DNA from: Microbacterium timonense
Lineage (GTDB): Bacteria > Actinomycetota > Actinomycetes > Actinomycetales > Microbacteriaceae
Assembly: GCF_900292075.1 (NCBI RefSeq)
Contig: NZ_OLMV01000001.1
Coordinates: 372,001 to 436,000 of the forward strand
DNA length: 64,000 nt
Direction of reading: 5' to 3'
Below the pieces are notes generated by a model. It was given only the letters and a program-made list of their open reading frames with translations, was not told where the DNA came from and made no database searches. Both the position numbers and the translations under genes were made by a program. This document shows, piece after piece, positions 50,465 to 58,918 of this stretch (its first letter is position 1; each line of letters begins with the position of its first letter).

Positions 50465-51054
50465 GCCGAGGCGTCGGCCCAGGCGCCCGCCACGGCACGG
50501 CGCACATCGCCGAGGAGCTGAGGCAGCGCCTTGGTCTTCGCGATGATCGGGAAGAAATTGGCGTCGGCTGCCCACCGCGGAACGATGTGCTGGTGCAGGT
50601 GCTCGTCGACGCCGGCCCCGGCGACGTGCCCCTGGTTCATGCCGATGTTGAACCCGTCGCAGCGCGAGACGGCCCGCAGCACGCGCATGCCCTGCTGCGT
50701 CAGCGCGCCGATCTCGGCGACCTCTGCGTCGGTCGCCTGATCGTAGGTCGCGATGTGGCGGTACGGGCACACGAGGAGATGGCCGGAGTTGTACGGGAAG
50801 AGGTTCAGCAGGGCATACGCCGTGACCCCCCGGAACACGATCAGGCCGTCCTCATCCGACTTGCGAGGAGCTTCGCAGAAGGGGCAGTCGTGCCGGAGCA
50901 CCTCGGGACCGGCCTGGATGTAGGCCATGCGATGCGGCGTCCACAGTCGCTGGAATTCGTCGGGAACCCCGGGAAGCGTGGCGGCGTCGACGAGGGCGGC
51001 ATCCTCGGCATCGGCCGGTGGGCCGCCCGCCTCGGTCTTGCCGCTGCCCGTCAC
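50452..51054 (-). CDS. HIT family protein, Ap4A phosphorylase-like
   Basis: A 200-residue histidine-triad protein. The triad is in [12 protein letters not shown], and CPFC about 45 residues into the protein may bind zinc. The mycobacterial counterpart in the same position next to thrS (Rv2613c) is an Ap4A phosphorylase, which degrades the dinucleotide made by stalled aminoacyl-tRNA synthetases. The GTG start overlaps the thrS stop by four bases (GTGA). Activity here is inferred from position and motif. Confidence 0.88.
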   Translation of the reverse strand: MTGSGKTEAGGPPADAEDAALVDAATLPGVPDEFQRLWTPHRMAYIQAGPEVLRHDCPFCEAPRKSDEDGLIVFRGVTAYALLNLFPYNSGHLLVCPYRHIATYDQATDAEVAEIGALTQQGMRVLRAVSRCDGFNIGMNQGHVAGAGVDEHLHQHIVPRWAADANFFPIIAKTKALPQLLGDVRRAVAGAWADASAQRT

Positions 51055-53042
51055 GAAAAGTCCTCCGCCGTGTTCACCAGCGCGTGCGAGTCGATCGCCT
51101 CGCGCACGCGGCGAACCGCGTCGGCGATGGGCACGCCGTTCTCCTGGGAGCCGTCGCGGAATCGGAACGACACGGTTCCGGCCGAACGATCCTGCTCGCC
51201 CGCGATCAGCAGCAGCGGCACCTTCTGGGTGGTGTGGGTGCGGATCTTCTTCTGCATGCGGTCGTCGCTGTGGTCGAGCTCCGCACGGACCCCTTCGGCC
51301 CTCAGCTGCGCGACGACATCGCCCAGATAGTCCGCATACTCCTCGGCGACGGGGATCCCGACCACCTGCACCGGCGACAGCCACACCGGGAAGGCACCGG
51401 CGTAGTGCTCGAGCAGGATGGCGAAGAACCGCTCGATCGAGCCGAACAGCGCGCGGTGGATCATGATGGGCCGCTTCTTCTGGCCGTCGCGGTCCGTGAA
51501 CTCGAGTTCGAACCGTTCGGGCAGGTTGGGATCGACCTGCACCGTCGACAGCTGCCAGACGCGCCCGATCGCGTCACGCGTCTTCAGGTCGATCTTGGGG
51601 CCGTAGAACGCCGCCTCGCCGGGCACCTCGGTCAGCTTCAGTCCGCTGCTTCTGGCGACGTTGCGCAGCGCGTTCGTCGAGTACTCCCAGAACTCGTCCG
51701 AGCCGATCCACTTGTCCTTCTCGTCGTCACGCATCGACAGCTCGAGCTCGAAGTCGTCGAGCCCGAAATCGCGCAGCATCGAGATGACGAACGCGAGCAC
51801 CCGCGTCGCCTCGCCCTCGAGCTGGTCGGGGGTCACGAACAGGTGCGAGTCGTCCTGGGTGAACCCCCGGACGCGGGTGAGGCCGTGCAGCGCTCCCGAC
51901 AGCTCGTTGCGGTAGACAGTGCCGTTCTCGGCCAGTCGCATCGGCAGGTCGCGGTAGCTGCGCGCGCGCTCCTTGTAGATCAGGATGTGCATCGGGCAGT
52001 TCATGGGCTTGAGGTAGTAGTCCTGCCCCTGCTTGGTGATCTCACCGTTGTCGTCGCGCTCCTCGTCCATCACGATGGGCGGGAACATGCCCTCCTTGTA
52101 GGTGACGAGGTGGTTCGAGGTGAGGAACAGGTCCTCCTTGGAGATGTGCGGCGTGTACACGTAGGTGTAGCCACCCTCGATGTGGCGGCGTCGGGCATGC
52201 TGCTCCATCTCGCCGCGGACGACGCCGCCGCGCGGATGCCACACCGACAGCCCCGACCCGATCTCGTCGGGGAACGAGAACAGGTCCAGCTCCTTGCCGA
52301 GCTTGCGGTGGTCGCGCCTGGCCGCCTCCTCCAGACGCGTCTGATACGCCCGCAGCTCATCCTTCGTCGGCCACGCGGTCCCGTAGATGCGCTGCAGCTG
52401 CGGGTTCTTCTCGCTGCCGCGCCAGTAGGCGCCGGCGACCCGCTGCAGGGCCCATCCGTTACCGATCAGGCGGGTGTTGGGCAGGTGCGGGCCCCGGCAC
52501 AGGTCCTTCCAGACCGTCTGGCCGTCGCGGTCGACGTTGTCGTAGATCGTCAGCTCGCCCGCTCCGACCTCGACCGAGGCCCCCTCGGTCTTGTCGGCGC
52601 CGCCCTTGAGCCCGATGAGCTCTAGCTTGAACGGCTCGTCCACGAGCTCGGCACGCGCCTCCTCGTCGGTGACGACACGGCGCACGAACCGCTGGCCCTC
52701 GCGGATGATGCGCTGCATCTCCTTGTCGATGGCCTTGAGGTCCTCAGGGGTGAAGGGATGCTCGACGCCGAAGTCGTAGTAGAAGCCGTCGGTGATCGGC
52801 GGGCCGATTCCGAGGTTCGCCTGCGGATTGATGCGCTGAACGGCCTGGGCGAGGACGTGCGCTGTGGAGTGGCGGAGGATGTCGAGGCCGTCCGGGCTGT
52901 CGATCGTCACCGGCTCGACGGCATCCGTCTCCTGCACCGTGGTGGCGAGATCTTTCAGCTCGCCGTTGACGCGGAGGGCGACAACGGAACGGTCGGGGAA
53001 CAGGGCGAACCCGTCAGCGGGATAGGACACGACGTCAGACAC
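51051..53042 (-). CDS. thrS: Threonyl-tRNA synthetase
   Basis: Charges tRNA-Thr. The 663-residue protein has the N-terminal TGS domain, the second editing-type domain with [12 protein letters not shown], a class II core with zinc ligands in [19 protein letters not shown] and DDSHLF, and the anticodon-binding C-terminal domain. I chose the GTG at 53042 because a TAGCCT box ends 7 bases before it, giving a leaderless-type start; a GTG at 53069 would be upstream of that box. Absence of a leader rules out T-box control. It shares the divergent region with the KTSC gene. Confidence 0.95.
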   Translation of the reverse strand: MSDVVSYPADGFALFPDRSVVALRVNGELKDLATTVQETDAVEPVTIDSPDGLDILRHSTAHVLAQAVQRINPQANLGIGPPITDGFYYDFGVEHPFTPEDLKAIDKEMQRIIREGQRFVRRVVTDEEARAELVDEPFKLELIGLKGGADKTEGASVEVGAGELTIYDNVDRDGQTVWKDLCRGPHLPNTRLIGNGWALQRVAGAYWRGSEKNPQLQRIYGTAWPTKDELRAYQTRLEEAARRDHRKLGKELDLFSFPDEIGSGLSVWHPRGGVVRGEMEQHARRRHIEGGYTYVYTPHISKEDLFLTSNHLVTYKEGMFPPIVMDEERDDNGEITKQGQDYYLKPMNCPMHILIYKERARSYRDLPMRLAENGTVYRNELSGALHGLTRVRGFTQDDSHLFVTPDQLEGEATRVLAFVISMLRDFGLDDFELELSMRDDEKDKWIGSDEFWEYSTNALRNVARSSGLKLTEVPGEAAFYGPKIDLKTRDAIGRVWQLSTVQVDPNLPERFELEFTDRDGQKKRPIMIHRALFGSIERFFAILLEHYAGAFPVWLSPVQVVGIPVAEEYADYLGDVVAQLRAEGVRAELDHSDDRMQKKIRTHTTQKVPLLLIAGEQDRSAGTVSFRFRDGSQENGVPIADAVRRVREAIDSHALVNTAEDFS

Positions 53043-53049
53043 GGCATCA

Positions 53050-53055
53050 AGGCTA
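53050..53055 (-). promoter_or_regulatory. Leaderless-type promoter of thrS (-10)
   Basis: TAGCCT on the minus strand, 7 bases before the GTG at 53042. Identical to the -10 boxes of rarA and the KTSC gene. Confidence 0.5.
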
Positions 53056-53122
53056 TCGCTCCGCCGCACCCCATCCGGCGGGCTCGCCCAGCGGCACCGC
53101 CGCGTCCGTCGATCCCAGGGCG

Positions 53123-53128
53123 TAGCCT
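53123..53128 (+). promoter_or_regulatory. Leaderless-type promoter of the KTSC gene (-10)
   Basis: TAGCCT on the plus strand, then 6 bases, then the GTG start at 53135. With the thrS box it makes a divergent pair of leaderless promoters 80 bases apart. Confidence 0.5.
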
Positions 53129-53134
53129 GAACGC

Positions 53135-53347
53135 GTGCGGCGACAACCCCTCGACTCGTCGGCGATCGCGGCAGCGGGCTACGACGCCGCCACCGCCGTG
53201 CTCGAGCTGGAGTTCAGCTCGGGCGAGGTGTACCGGTACTTCGCTGTGCCGCCGTCGGTGCATCGCGCGCTGCGGTCGGCCGAGAGCGCGGGGCGCTTCT
53301 TCCGGGACCGCATCCGCGACGTATACCCCTCGCAGCACGTCCGCTGA
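53135..53347 (+). CDS. KTSC domain protein
   Basis: A 70-residue single-domain protein of the KTSC type: [20 protein letters not shown], then [37 protein letters not shown] and a short end. KTSC domains are found alone or attached to lysyl-tRNA synthetases and their role is unknown. It stands alone, divergent from thrS, with a leaderless-type promoter. Confidence 0.85.
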   Translation: MRRQPLDSSAIAAAGYDAATAVLELEFSSGEVYRYFAVPPSVHRALRSAESAGRFFRDRIRDVYPSQHVR

Positions 53348-53393
53348 GTCCGGCGGTGCGTGCGCCGCGACCGCTCGCTGTCCCGAGGCCGGC

Positions 53394-54635
53394 TCAGTGC
53401 CCCAGCGCCGCCGCGACGTCGACGAGGGTCGACGGGGAGCCGACGTTGCCGGGCACGACGACGTAGAGCCGGTCCTCCCCCTCCGCTGAGACGAGGTCCC
53501 ACACCGAGACGCCGTCCAGCACCTGGCCGCGCACCCGCGCGCGCGTCGCACCGACGCCCGTGCGGGCCAGTTCCGCGGACGTGATTCCGCCCTTGGCGAC
53601 GACCGCCTCCACGTCGCGGACGAGGTCGCGCACGGCCGTCGTGAGCGCCCGCATCACCAGCTCGCCGTGCGTGAGCGTGTTGTGGTCGGGACGCCGGTGC
53701 CGCTCGGTGGCGACGATCGCGAGCCCAGTCGTCACCAGGCGCGCCCGCGCCTGCGCGGCCGCCGCGAGGCCGGCCGCCTCAGGATCGGCGAAGGCGGCGT
53801 CGGTGGGGATCACGACGGCTGGTCCGTGCCGGGCCTCGAGCTCGGTGAGCTGCGCCGTGGCCCCGGCCGTGTGGGATCCGCACGCGACCAGGGTCGACGT
53901 GGCCCTCGTGGTGAGCGGCGTCGGTAGCAGGCCGTCGCTCTGCACGCCCGCGAGGATGGCGGCCAGCGGCGCCGCGCTGCGCACCACCACCGATCGGCCT
54001 GCGCGACGGGCCGCGACGATGCCTGCGGCGACGGCGCGGATGTCGTCGTCGGTCTCGGCGTCGGGAAGCACGACCGCTCCGGCCGGAGCGGACGCGATGA
54101 CCGCTTCCGTTCTGCCCGCCCGCACGTCGGTGAGAGGGACGTTCACGCTCGACCGACCGGACTTGTCGGCGACGTACTCGGCGAGGACGGCCGAACGGAA
54201 CGGGAAGACGGGATCCTGTGCGTACTCCGTCTCGTGTGCGGGGAGGTTCTCATCGCCGATCCGCACGTAGTGCACGCCGCCGACGGTCGTCCGCCCGCCG
54301 GCGGGGAACGCGGGGCAGAAGACGATGACCGAGTCCTCCTCGAGGAACACGGCCGTCTCCGGGAACACGTGCCCGCGCAGCGTCGAGTCGCCTCGCAGCA
54401 CGAACTGCACGTCTTCGCTGAGCGTGCCGGCGGCCGCCCGTGCGTCATCCCGCAGGCGTCGCAGCAGCGCGACGGCGGTCGCCTCGTCGATCGCGCGCGA
54501 GTTCGTCTGGATGTACACGCTGTCGGCGGCGGCCAGCGTGGCGTGCAGCGACTCCGCATCGGCGTCGAGCAGCACGTCGACGCCGCTGGCGGACTGCGTG
54601 CCGGTGGGGTCGTCGTCGAACACGACGGTCTTCAT
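53394..54635 (-). CDS. DUF1537 four-carbon acid sugar kinase
   Basis: A 413-residue kinase of the DUF1537 family, known to phosphorylate 3-oxo-tetronates and related acid sugars in threonate and erythronate catabolism. FDDDPTGTQSASGVDVLL at the N-terminus and LRGDSTLRGHVFPE are the substrate-binding motifs; the C-terminal nucleotide-binding half carries VVAKGGITSAELARTGVGA and GQVLDGVSVWDLVS. It is the last gene of the C4 operon and overlaps the dehydrogenase upstream by four bases. The exact substrate (3-oxo-L-threonate, 3-oxo-D-erythronate or similar) cannot be fixed from sequence. Confidence 0.9.
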   Translation of the reverse strand: MKTVVFDDDPTGTQSASGVDVLLDADAESLHATLAAADSVYIQTNSRAIDEATAVALLRRLRDDARAAAGTLSEDVQFVLRGDSTLRGHVFPETAVFLEEDSVIVFCPAFPAGGRTTVGGVHYVRIGDENLPAHETEYAQDPVFPFRSAVLAEYVADKSGRSSVNVPLTDVRAGRTEAVIASAPAGAVVLPDAETDDDIRAVAAGIVAARRAGRSVVVRSAAPLAAILAGVQSDGLLPTPLTTRATSTLVACGSHTAGATAQLTELEARHGPAVVIPTDAAFADPEAAGLAAAAQARARLVTTGLAIVATERHRRPDHNTLTHGELVMRALTTAVRDLVRDVEAVVAKGGITSAELARTGVGATRARVRGQVLDGVSVWDLVSAEGEDRLYVVVPGNVGSPSTLVDVAAALGH

Positions 54636-55513
54636 CGCCCCTCCTCCCCTGCGCGGTAGGTCTGGAGGACGCTGGAGTCGTCACGCGACAGCAGGCCGAT
54701 ATCAGCGGCCGCGAGGAACCGCTCGCGGGCCGCCTGCAGCAGCGGCAGCTCGATTCCGGCCTCGGCCGCGGCGTCCGCGACGAGACCGGTGTCCTTGACG
54801 AAGATGCCGACCTGGCTGCGCACCTCGGCTTCCGGCCCCTCGATCATCCGGGGACCGCGATCGGAGAGCATGAAGGATGCCGCCGCTCCCCCGCCGATCG
54901 TGTCCAGCAGGAACGCGGGGTCGAGGTGCAGGCGCTCGGCAAGGGCCAGGGCCTCGGCGGCGGCGACGATGTGGACGGCGCACAGGTGCTGGTTGACGAC
55001 CTTGATCGACTGGCCGTCGCCGACGGCCGACCCCACGCGGCGTGCCGTGCCCATCGCGGCGAGGACGCCGGCGACGCCGTCGACGACCTCATCCTCGCCT
55101 GCGACGAAGAGGAGGAGGTCGCCCGCCGCGGCGCGGGCGATCCCGCCGCTCACCGGCGCGTCGACCACGTGGCCGCCGGCGGCGGCGATCCGGGCCGCGT
55201 CGGCGCGGACGGCCTCCGGGCCGACCGTTGACATGACGACCCACGTGCGGCCGTCGACGACGCCGGCGGCGCAGGCGGCGTCGACGACGGCGCTGAGCTG
55301 TGCCGGGGTGGCGACCATGACGATGACGGCGGGCGCGGTGCCGATGCCGCCGATGTCGGCCACCGCGTCGATCCCGGCCTCCGCGGCCCGGCGGCGTCCG
55401 CTCTCGTCCGGTTCGACGCCCACGACGGGAATGCCTGCCCGGACGAGGCTCGCGGCCATCGGCAGCCCGATCGCGCCGAGCCCGACGAAGGCGGTCAGAG
55501 GGTGAGCGCTCAT
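54632..55513 (-). CDS. L-threonate dehydrogenase-like oxidoreductase (beta-hydroxyacid dehydrogenase family)
   Basis: A 293-residue NAD-dependent dehydrogenase of the 3-hydroxyisobutyrate family: Rossmann motif VGLGAIGLPMAASLVRAGI, substrate loop DAPVSGGIARAAAGDLLLFV and catalytic lysine in QSIKVVNQHLCAVH. In known threonate/erythronate pathways a member of this family (LtnD type) oxidises the C4 acid before DUF1537 kinase acts, which fits its overlap with that kinase. A strong hairpin separates it from the MFS gene upstream. Ribosome site AAAGGA precedes the ATG. Confidence 0.87.
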   Translation of the reverse strand: MSAHPLTAFVGLGAIGLPMAASLVRAGIPVVGVEPDESGRRRAAEAGIDAVADIGGIGTAPAVIVMVATPAQLSAVVDAACAAGVVDGRTWVVMSTVGPEAVRADAARIAAAGGHVVDAPVSGGIARAAAGDLLLFVAGEDEVVDGVAGVLAAMGTARRVGSAVGDGQSIKVVNQHLCAVHIVAAAEALALAERLHLDPAFLLDTIGGGAAASFMLSDRGPRMIEGPEAEVRSQVGIFVKDTGLVADAAAEAGIELPLLQAARERFLAAADIGLLSRDDSSVLQTYRAGEEGR

Positions 55514-55535
55514 GAGCGCGATCCTTTCGATACAG

Positions 55536-55568
55536 CGACGCGGGGTGCGCTGCGCACACCCCGCGTCG
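55536..55568 (-). terminator. Internal hairpin between the MFS and dehydrogenase genes
   Basis: Arms CGACGCGGGGTG (55536-55547) and its exact complement (55557-55568) with a 9-base loop. It lies between co-directional genes of one cluster, so it may be a partial terminator or an mRNA-stability element that sets different levels of the two downstream genes. Confidence 0.65.
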
Positions 55569-55587
55569 TGACTGCGTCAGCCGGGGC

Positions 55588-56964
55588 TCAGTGACCCGGG
55601 GTGGGTGCCTGCTCGTCGAGCAGGGCGTCGGCCTTGGCGCGGAAGAACCTCGTGCACGCCATCATGATGGCCGCGAGGAACGCGAACACGCCGAGGGAGA
55701 CCACGCCCCACGCTCCCGACTCGGTGGGGATCGCCTCGTTGATCGCGGTCCGCATGATCGGCGCGACGAAACCACCGAGGTTGCCGAGCGAGTTGATGAG
55801 TCCGATGCCCGTCGCGGCGGCCGCGCCGACGAGGAACGCCGTCGGGAACGACCACGTGATCGGGCCAACCGACAAGAACGCCGCGACGGCGACCGTGATC
55901 GCTGCGATGCCGAGGAGCGCCTGACCGTTGGCGCCGGCCCATGCCGACACGATGATCGCGACGCCGGTGATGATGAAGAACAGCGTGCCCCACGTGCGGC
56001 GGCGGCGGAGCGTCGTGGCGTGCTTGCCGACGAAGTAGCAGGCGAACAGGCCGACGGCCCACGGGATGGCTGAGACGAGGCCCACCTCCCAGCCGACCTC
56101 CTTGCCGATCAGGCCCGAGACCTGTTGCGGCAGGTAGAAGGTGGTGCCGTAGACGGCGATCTGCAGGCAGAAGTAGATGACGGTGAAATACCACACCTTC
56201 CAGCTGATGAGAGCGGGGCCGATGCCTCGCGGGCCGTCGTCGTGCTTGACGGCATCCTCGTGGTCCATGACCGCCTTCATCGCCGACTTCTCGTCGTCGG
56301 TGAGGAACTTCGCCTTCTGCGGCGAGTCGACGAGGAAGAAGATCGCCGCGATGCCGGCGAGCACGGCGAGCATGCCCTCTACGAAGAACATCACCTGCCA
56401 CCCGGCCCACGGCGTGTACTGGTCGCCGAAGCTGATGAGCCCGCCCGACAGCGGCGCGCCGAGCATCTGCGAGAACGGCTGGGCGAGGTAGAACAGCGCG
56501 AACATCTGCACCCGGCGCTTGTTGGGGAACCACTGCGCCAGGAACATGATGACGCCGGGGAACAGACCCGCCTCCGTCACACCGAGCAGGAACCGGAGCC
56601 AGATGAACATCGTGTCGTTCGTCACGAAAGCGAACAGCGACGCGACGATGCCCCATGTGATCGCGATGCGGGCCAACCAGAAGCGGGCGCCGAACTTGTT
56701 CAGCAGCAGGTTCGAGGGGATCTCGAACAGCGCGTAGCCGATGAAGAAGATGCCGGCACCGAGCGCGTACGCGCCCGCGGTGATGCCGCGGTCGACCTGG
56801 AGCGCCTCTTCGGCGAAGCCGACGTTGGTGCGGTCCAGGAACGCGACGAAGTACAGGATGATGAGCATCGGCATCAGCCGGTAGGTGGCCTTCTTGATGC
56901 CGCTGCTGAGGTGGGGGCTCGACAGCAGGGCCTGCGCGCTGGGGGCGCCGGACGTCGTAGTCAC
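55588..56964 (-). CDS. MFS transporter, anion:cation symporter type
   Basis: A 458-residue transporter with twelve membrane segments. Motifs LYFVAFLDRTNVGFAEEALQ near residue 40 and LGVTEAGLFPGVIMFLAQWF are typical of the ACS family that imports organic anions such as sugar acids. Its place between the tetronate dehydrogenase/kinase pair and the other catabolic genes makes a C4 acid or polyol the likely substrate. A 32-residue membrane protein is encoded 43 bases upstream. Confidence 0.92.
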   Translation of the reverse strand: MTTTSGAPSAQALLSSPHLSSGIKKATYRLMPMLIILYFVAFLDRTNVGFAEEALQVDRGITAGAYALGAGIFFIGYALFEIPSNLLLNKFGARFWLARIAITWGIVASLFAFVTNDTMFIWLRFLLGVTEAGLFPGVIMFLAQWFPNKRRVQMFALFYLAQPFSQMLGAPLSGGLISFGDQYTPWAGWQVMFFVEGMLAVLAGIAAIFFLVDSPQKAKFLTDDEKSAMKAVMDHEDAVKHDDGPRGIGPALISWKVWYFTVIYFCLQIAVYGTTFYLPQQVSGLIGKEVGWEVGLVSAIPWAVGLFACYFVGKHATTLRRRRTWGTLFFIITGVAIIVSAWAGANGQALLGIAAITVAVAAFLSVGPITWSFPTAFLVGAAAATGIGLINSLGNLGGFVAPIMRTAINEAIPTESGAWGVVSLGVFAFLAAIMMACTRFFRAKADALLDEQAPTPGH

Positions 56965-57007
56965 TGGGTACTCTCCTTCGAGTTTCTCCCGGGCGTGGGG
57001 TGCCCGG

Positions 57008-57106
57008 TCAGCCGAGGCTGGGGATGATGAGCGCGAGGCCGATGGCCACGCACACGATTCCGATCACCAGGTAGGCGATGCGGGACTTGGACCAGGTGAA
57101 AGGCAT
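57008..57106 (-). CDS. Very small (32-residue) single-pass membrane protein
   Basis: A 32-residue product: MPFTWSKSRI, then a hydrophobic segment (AYLVIGIVCVAIGLALIIP) filling most of the protein. The ATG has GAGG at correct spacing and lies 8 bases after the SDR stop, so it is part of the operon. Short membrane proteins are sometimes required subunits of MFS or other transporters; the transporter gene is next. No family was recognised. Confidence 0.7.
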   Translation of the reverse strand: MPFTWSKSRIAYLVIGIVCVAIGLALIIPSLG

Positions 57107-57114
57107 TCGGGACC

Positions 57115-57885
57115 TCAATGCATGTAGAGACCGCCGTCGACGTTCAGGGTCTGGCCCGTCACGAATCCGGCGTCTTCGCTGATCAGATACGCGACCGCTG
57201 CGGCGATGTCGCGGGGGGTGCCGATGCGCGGCAGCACGCCGTCGGCGGCCATGGCCTGCTTGCGCTCCTCGGTGAGGGTGCCGCCCATGATGTCGGTGTC
57301 GATGGGGCCGGGTGAGATCACGTTGGCGGTGATGCCCAGAGGTCCCACCTCTCGAGCGATCGAGCGCATCAGACCGATGACGCCCGCCTTGGAGGCGGAG
57401 TACGGCGTCTTGGAGAACGTCCCGCCGCCGCGCTGGGCCGACACCGACGAGATCCCGACGATGCGGCCCACGCCGGACTCGACGAGCGAGGCGACCACGC
57501 GCTGGGTCACCCAGTGCACGCCGTCGAGGTTGATGCTCAGCACGCGGTGCCACTCCTCGGGGGTGACCTCGAGGTACGGCACCGGAGAGGACACGCCGGC
57601 GAAGTTCACCAGGGCGACGATCTGCGGCAGACCCTGTTCGAGGGTGTCGACAGCGGCGACGGCCTGCTCGCGGTCGGACGTGTCGGCGCCGACGCCGAGT
57701 CCGCGGACGCCGAACTGCTCGGCGACCTCTTGCGCGGTGCGCGCGGCCGCATCACCGTCGATGTCGATGATGCCGATGTTCCAGCCGAGCTCGGCCAGGT
57801 GATATGCCGTCGCACGGCCGATGCCGCGGGGGCTCGCGGCGCCGGTGAGGATGACGGTGCGCTCTGCGGGGAATGCGGTGGCCAT
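57115..57885 (-). CDS. SDR family oxidoreductase (probable polyol dehydrogenase)
   Basis: A 256-residue short-chain dehydrogenase: NAD(P)-binding TGAASPRGIGRATAYH, NFAG, and catalytic ISSVSAQRGG plus YSASK. Aspartates after the second strand (IIDIDGDAA) favour NAD. In characterised erythritol/threitol loci, SDR enzymes oxidise the C4 polyol to erythrulose, the substrate of the DhaK-like kinase present here; that role is proposed for this gene by context. It starts 8 bases after the neighbouring dehydrogenase gene. Confidence 0.87.
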   Translation of the reverse strand: MATAFPAERTVILTGAASPRGIGRATAYHLAELGWNIGIIDIDGDAAARTAQEVAEQFGVRGLGVGADTSDREQAVAAVDTLEQGLPQIVALVNFAGVSSPVPYLEVTPEEWHRVLSINLDGVHWVTQRVVASLVESGVGRIVGISSVSAQRGGGTFSKTPYSASKAGVIGLMRSIAREVGPLGITANVISPGPIDTDIMGGTLTEERKQAMAADGVLPRIGTPRDIAAAVAYLISEDAGFVTGQTLNVDGGLYMH

Positions 57886-57893
57886 GGTGTCCT

Positions 57894-58874
57894 TCAGCTG
57901 TTGTGGGTGGCGGCCGCGTGGATCGGTGCAGGGCCGAGCTCGTCCATGAGCTTCTTGATGGCGACGTACGCCTTGTTGCGGTAGGCGACGAGTTCCGGTG
58001 TGCGATCGGCCGGCACGTCGAGGAAGCCCGCGCCCGACTTCGTGCCGAGCTTGCCCGCCGTGACGAGGTCGTCGAGGATCTTCGGCGTGGCGAAGCGCTC
58101 GGGGAACTCCGTCTGCAGCGACGCGTAGCAGAACGCGTACACGTCGAGTCCGGCCATGTCGGCGATCGCGAAGGGGCCGAACACCGGGAGGCGGAAGCCG
58201 AAGGTCGTGCGGACGATCGTGTCGATGTCCTCCGGGGTCGCGACGCCCTCCTCGACGAGCTGCGTGGCCTCGTGGAACAGGGCGTACTGCAGGCGGTTGA
58301 GGACGAAGCCCGTGGCGTCCTTGACGCGCGCCGACTCCTTGCCGGTCGCCGCCACGATCTGCTCGACCACCGGGATGATCGCTTCATCCGTCGTGGTGTG
58401 CGGGATGAGCTCGACGCCGGGGATGAACGGCGCCGGGTTGGAGAAGTGGACCCCGAGGAAGCGCTCCGGGTTGCTGACGGCTTCGGCCAGCTTCCCGATG
58501 AGGATCGTGGAGGTGTTGCTGCCGATGATCGCGTCGGGCGCAGCGGCTCGTGAGATGCGTCGCAGCGTGTCGTGCTTGATCTCGATCTTCTCGGGGACGG
58601 CCTCCTCGATGAAGGTGGCGCCGCTGACGGCATCCTCGATCGTGGCCGCCGTGATGCGCGCGGCGATGAGGGCGGGGGCCTCGGCTGGGAAGAGGCCGTC
58701 TGCGGCGAACTGCTCGGCTTCGCGGATGAGGCGGTCGCGGTTGCCCGCGGCGATGTCGAGGTCCACGTCGGCGATGCGGACGTCGGCGCCGGACATCGCG
58801 AGAACCTGGGCGATGCCGCCGCCCATGTAGCCGCTGCCGATGACGGCGTAGACAGGGCGTGTGTTGTCGGTCAT
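57894..58874 (-). CDS. 3-Hydroxyacyl-CoA dehydrogenase-fold protein, sugar-acid dehydrogenase-like
   Basis: A 326-residue NAD-dependent dehydrogenase with Rossmann motif VIGSGYMGGGIAQVLAMSGA, the catalytic histidine in GVHFSNPAPFIPG and a C-terminal helical domain (VLNRLQYALFHEATQLVEEG). The family includes 3-hydroxybutyryl-CoA dehydrogenases and enzymes on free hydroxyacids such as L-gulonate dehydrogenase and carnitine dehydrogenase. In this cluster, without other fatty-acid genes, a sugar-acid substrate is more likely. The ATG at 58874 has GAAGGAG upstream. Confidence 0.85.
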   Translation of the reverse strand: MTDNTRPVYAVIGSGYMGGGIAQVLAMSGADVRIADVDLDIAAGNRDRLIREAEQFAADGLFPAEAPALIAARITAATIEDAVSGATFIEEAVPEKIEIKHDTLRRISRAAAPDAIIGSNTSTILIGKLAEAVSNPERFLGVHFSNPAPFIPGVELIPHTTTDEAIIPVVEQIVAATGKESARVKDATGFVLNRLQYALFHEATQLVEEGVATPEDIDTIVRTTFGFRLPVFGPFAIADMAGLDVYAFCYASLQTEFPERFATPKILDDLVTAGKLGTKSGAGFLDVPADRTPELVAYRNKAYVAIKKLMDELGPAPIHAAATHNS

Positions 58875-58918
58875 TCCATCTCCTTCTTCGACGGCTCGCG
58901 TCGAGGCCGATGCGTCGC

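Noticed and set aside
53043-53134. T-box leader for thrS (also considered for alaS)
   Set aside because: The thrS start lies 7 bases after its -10 box, and the alaS spacer is under 100 bases with no T-box sequence, so no leader of sufficient length exists.
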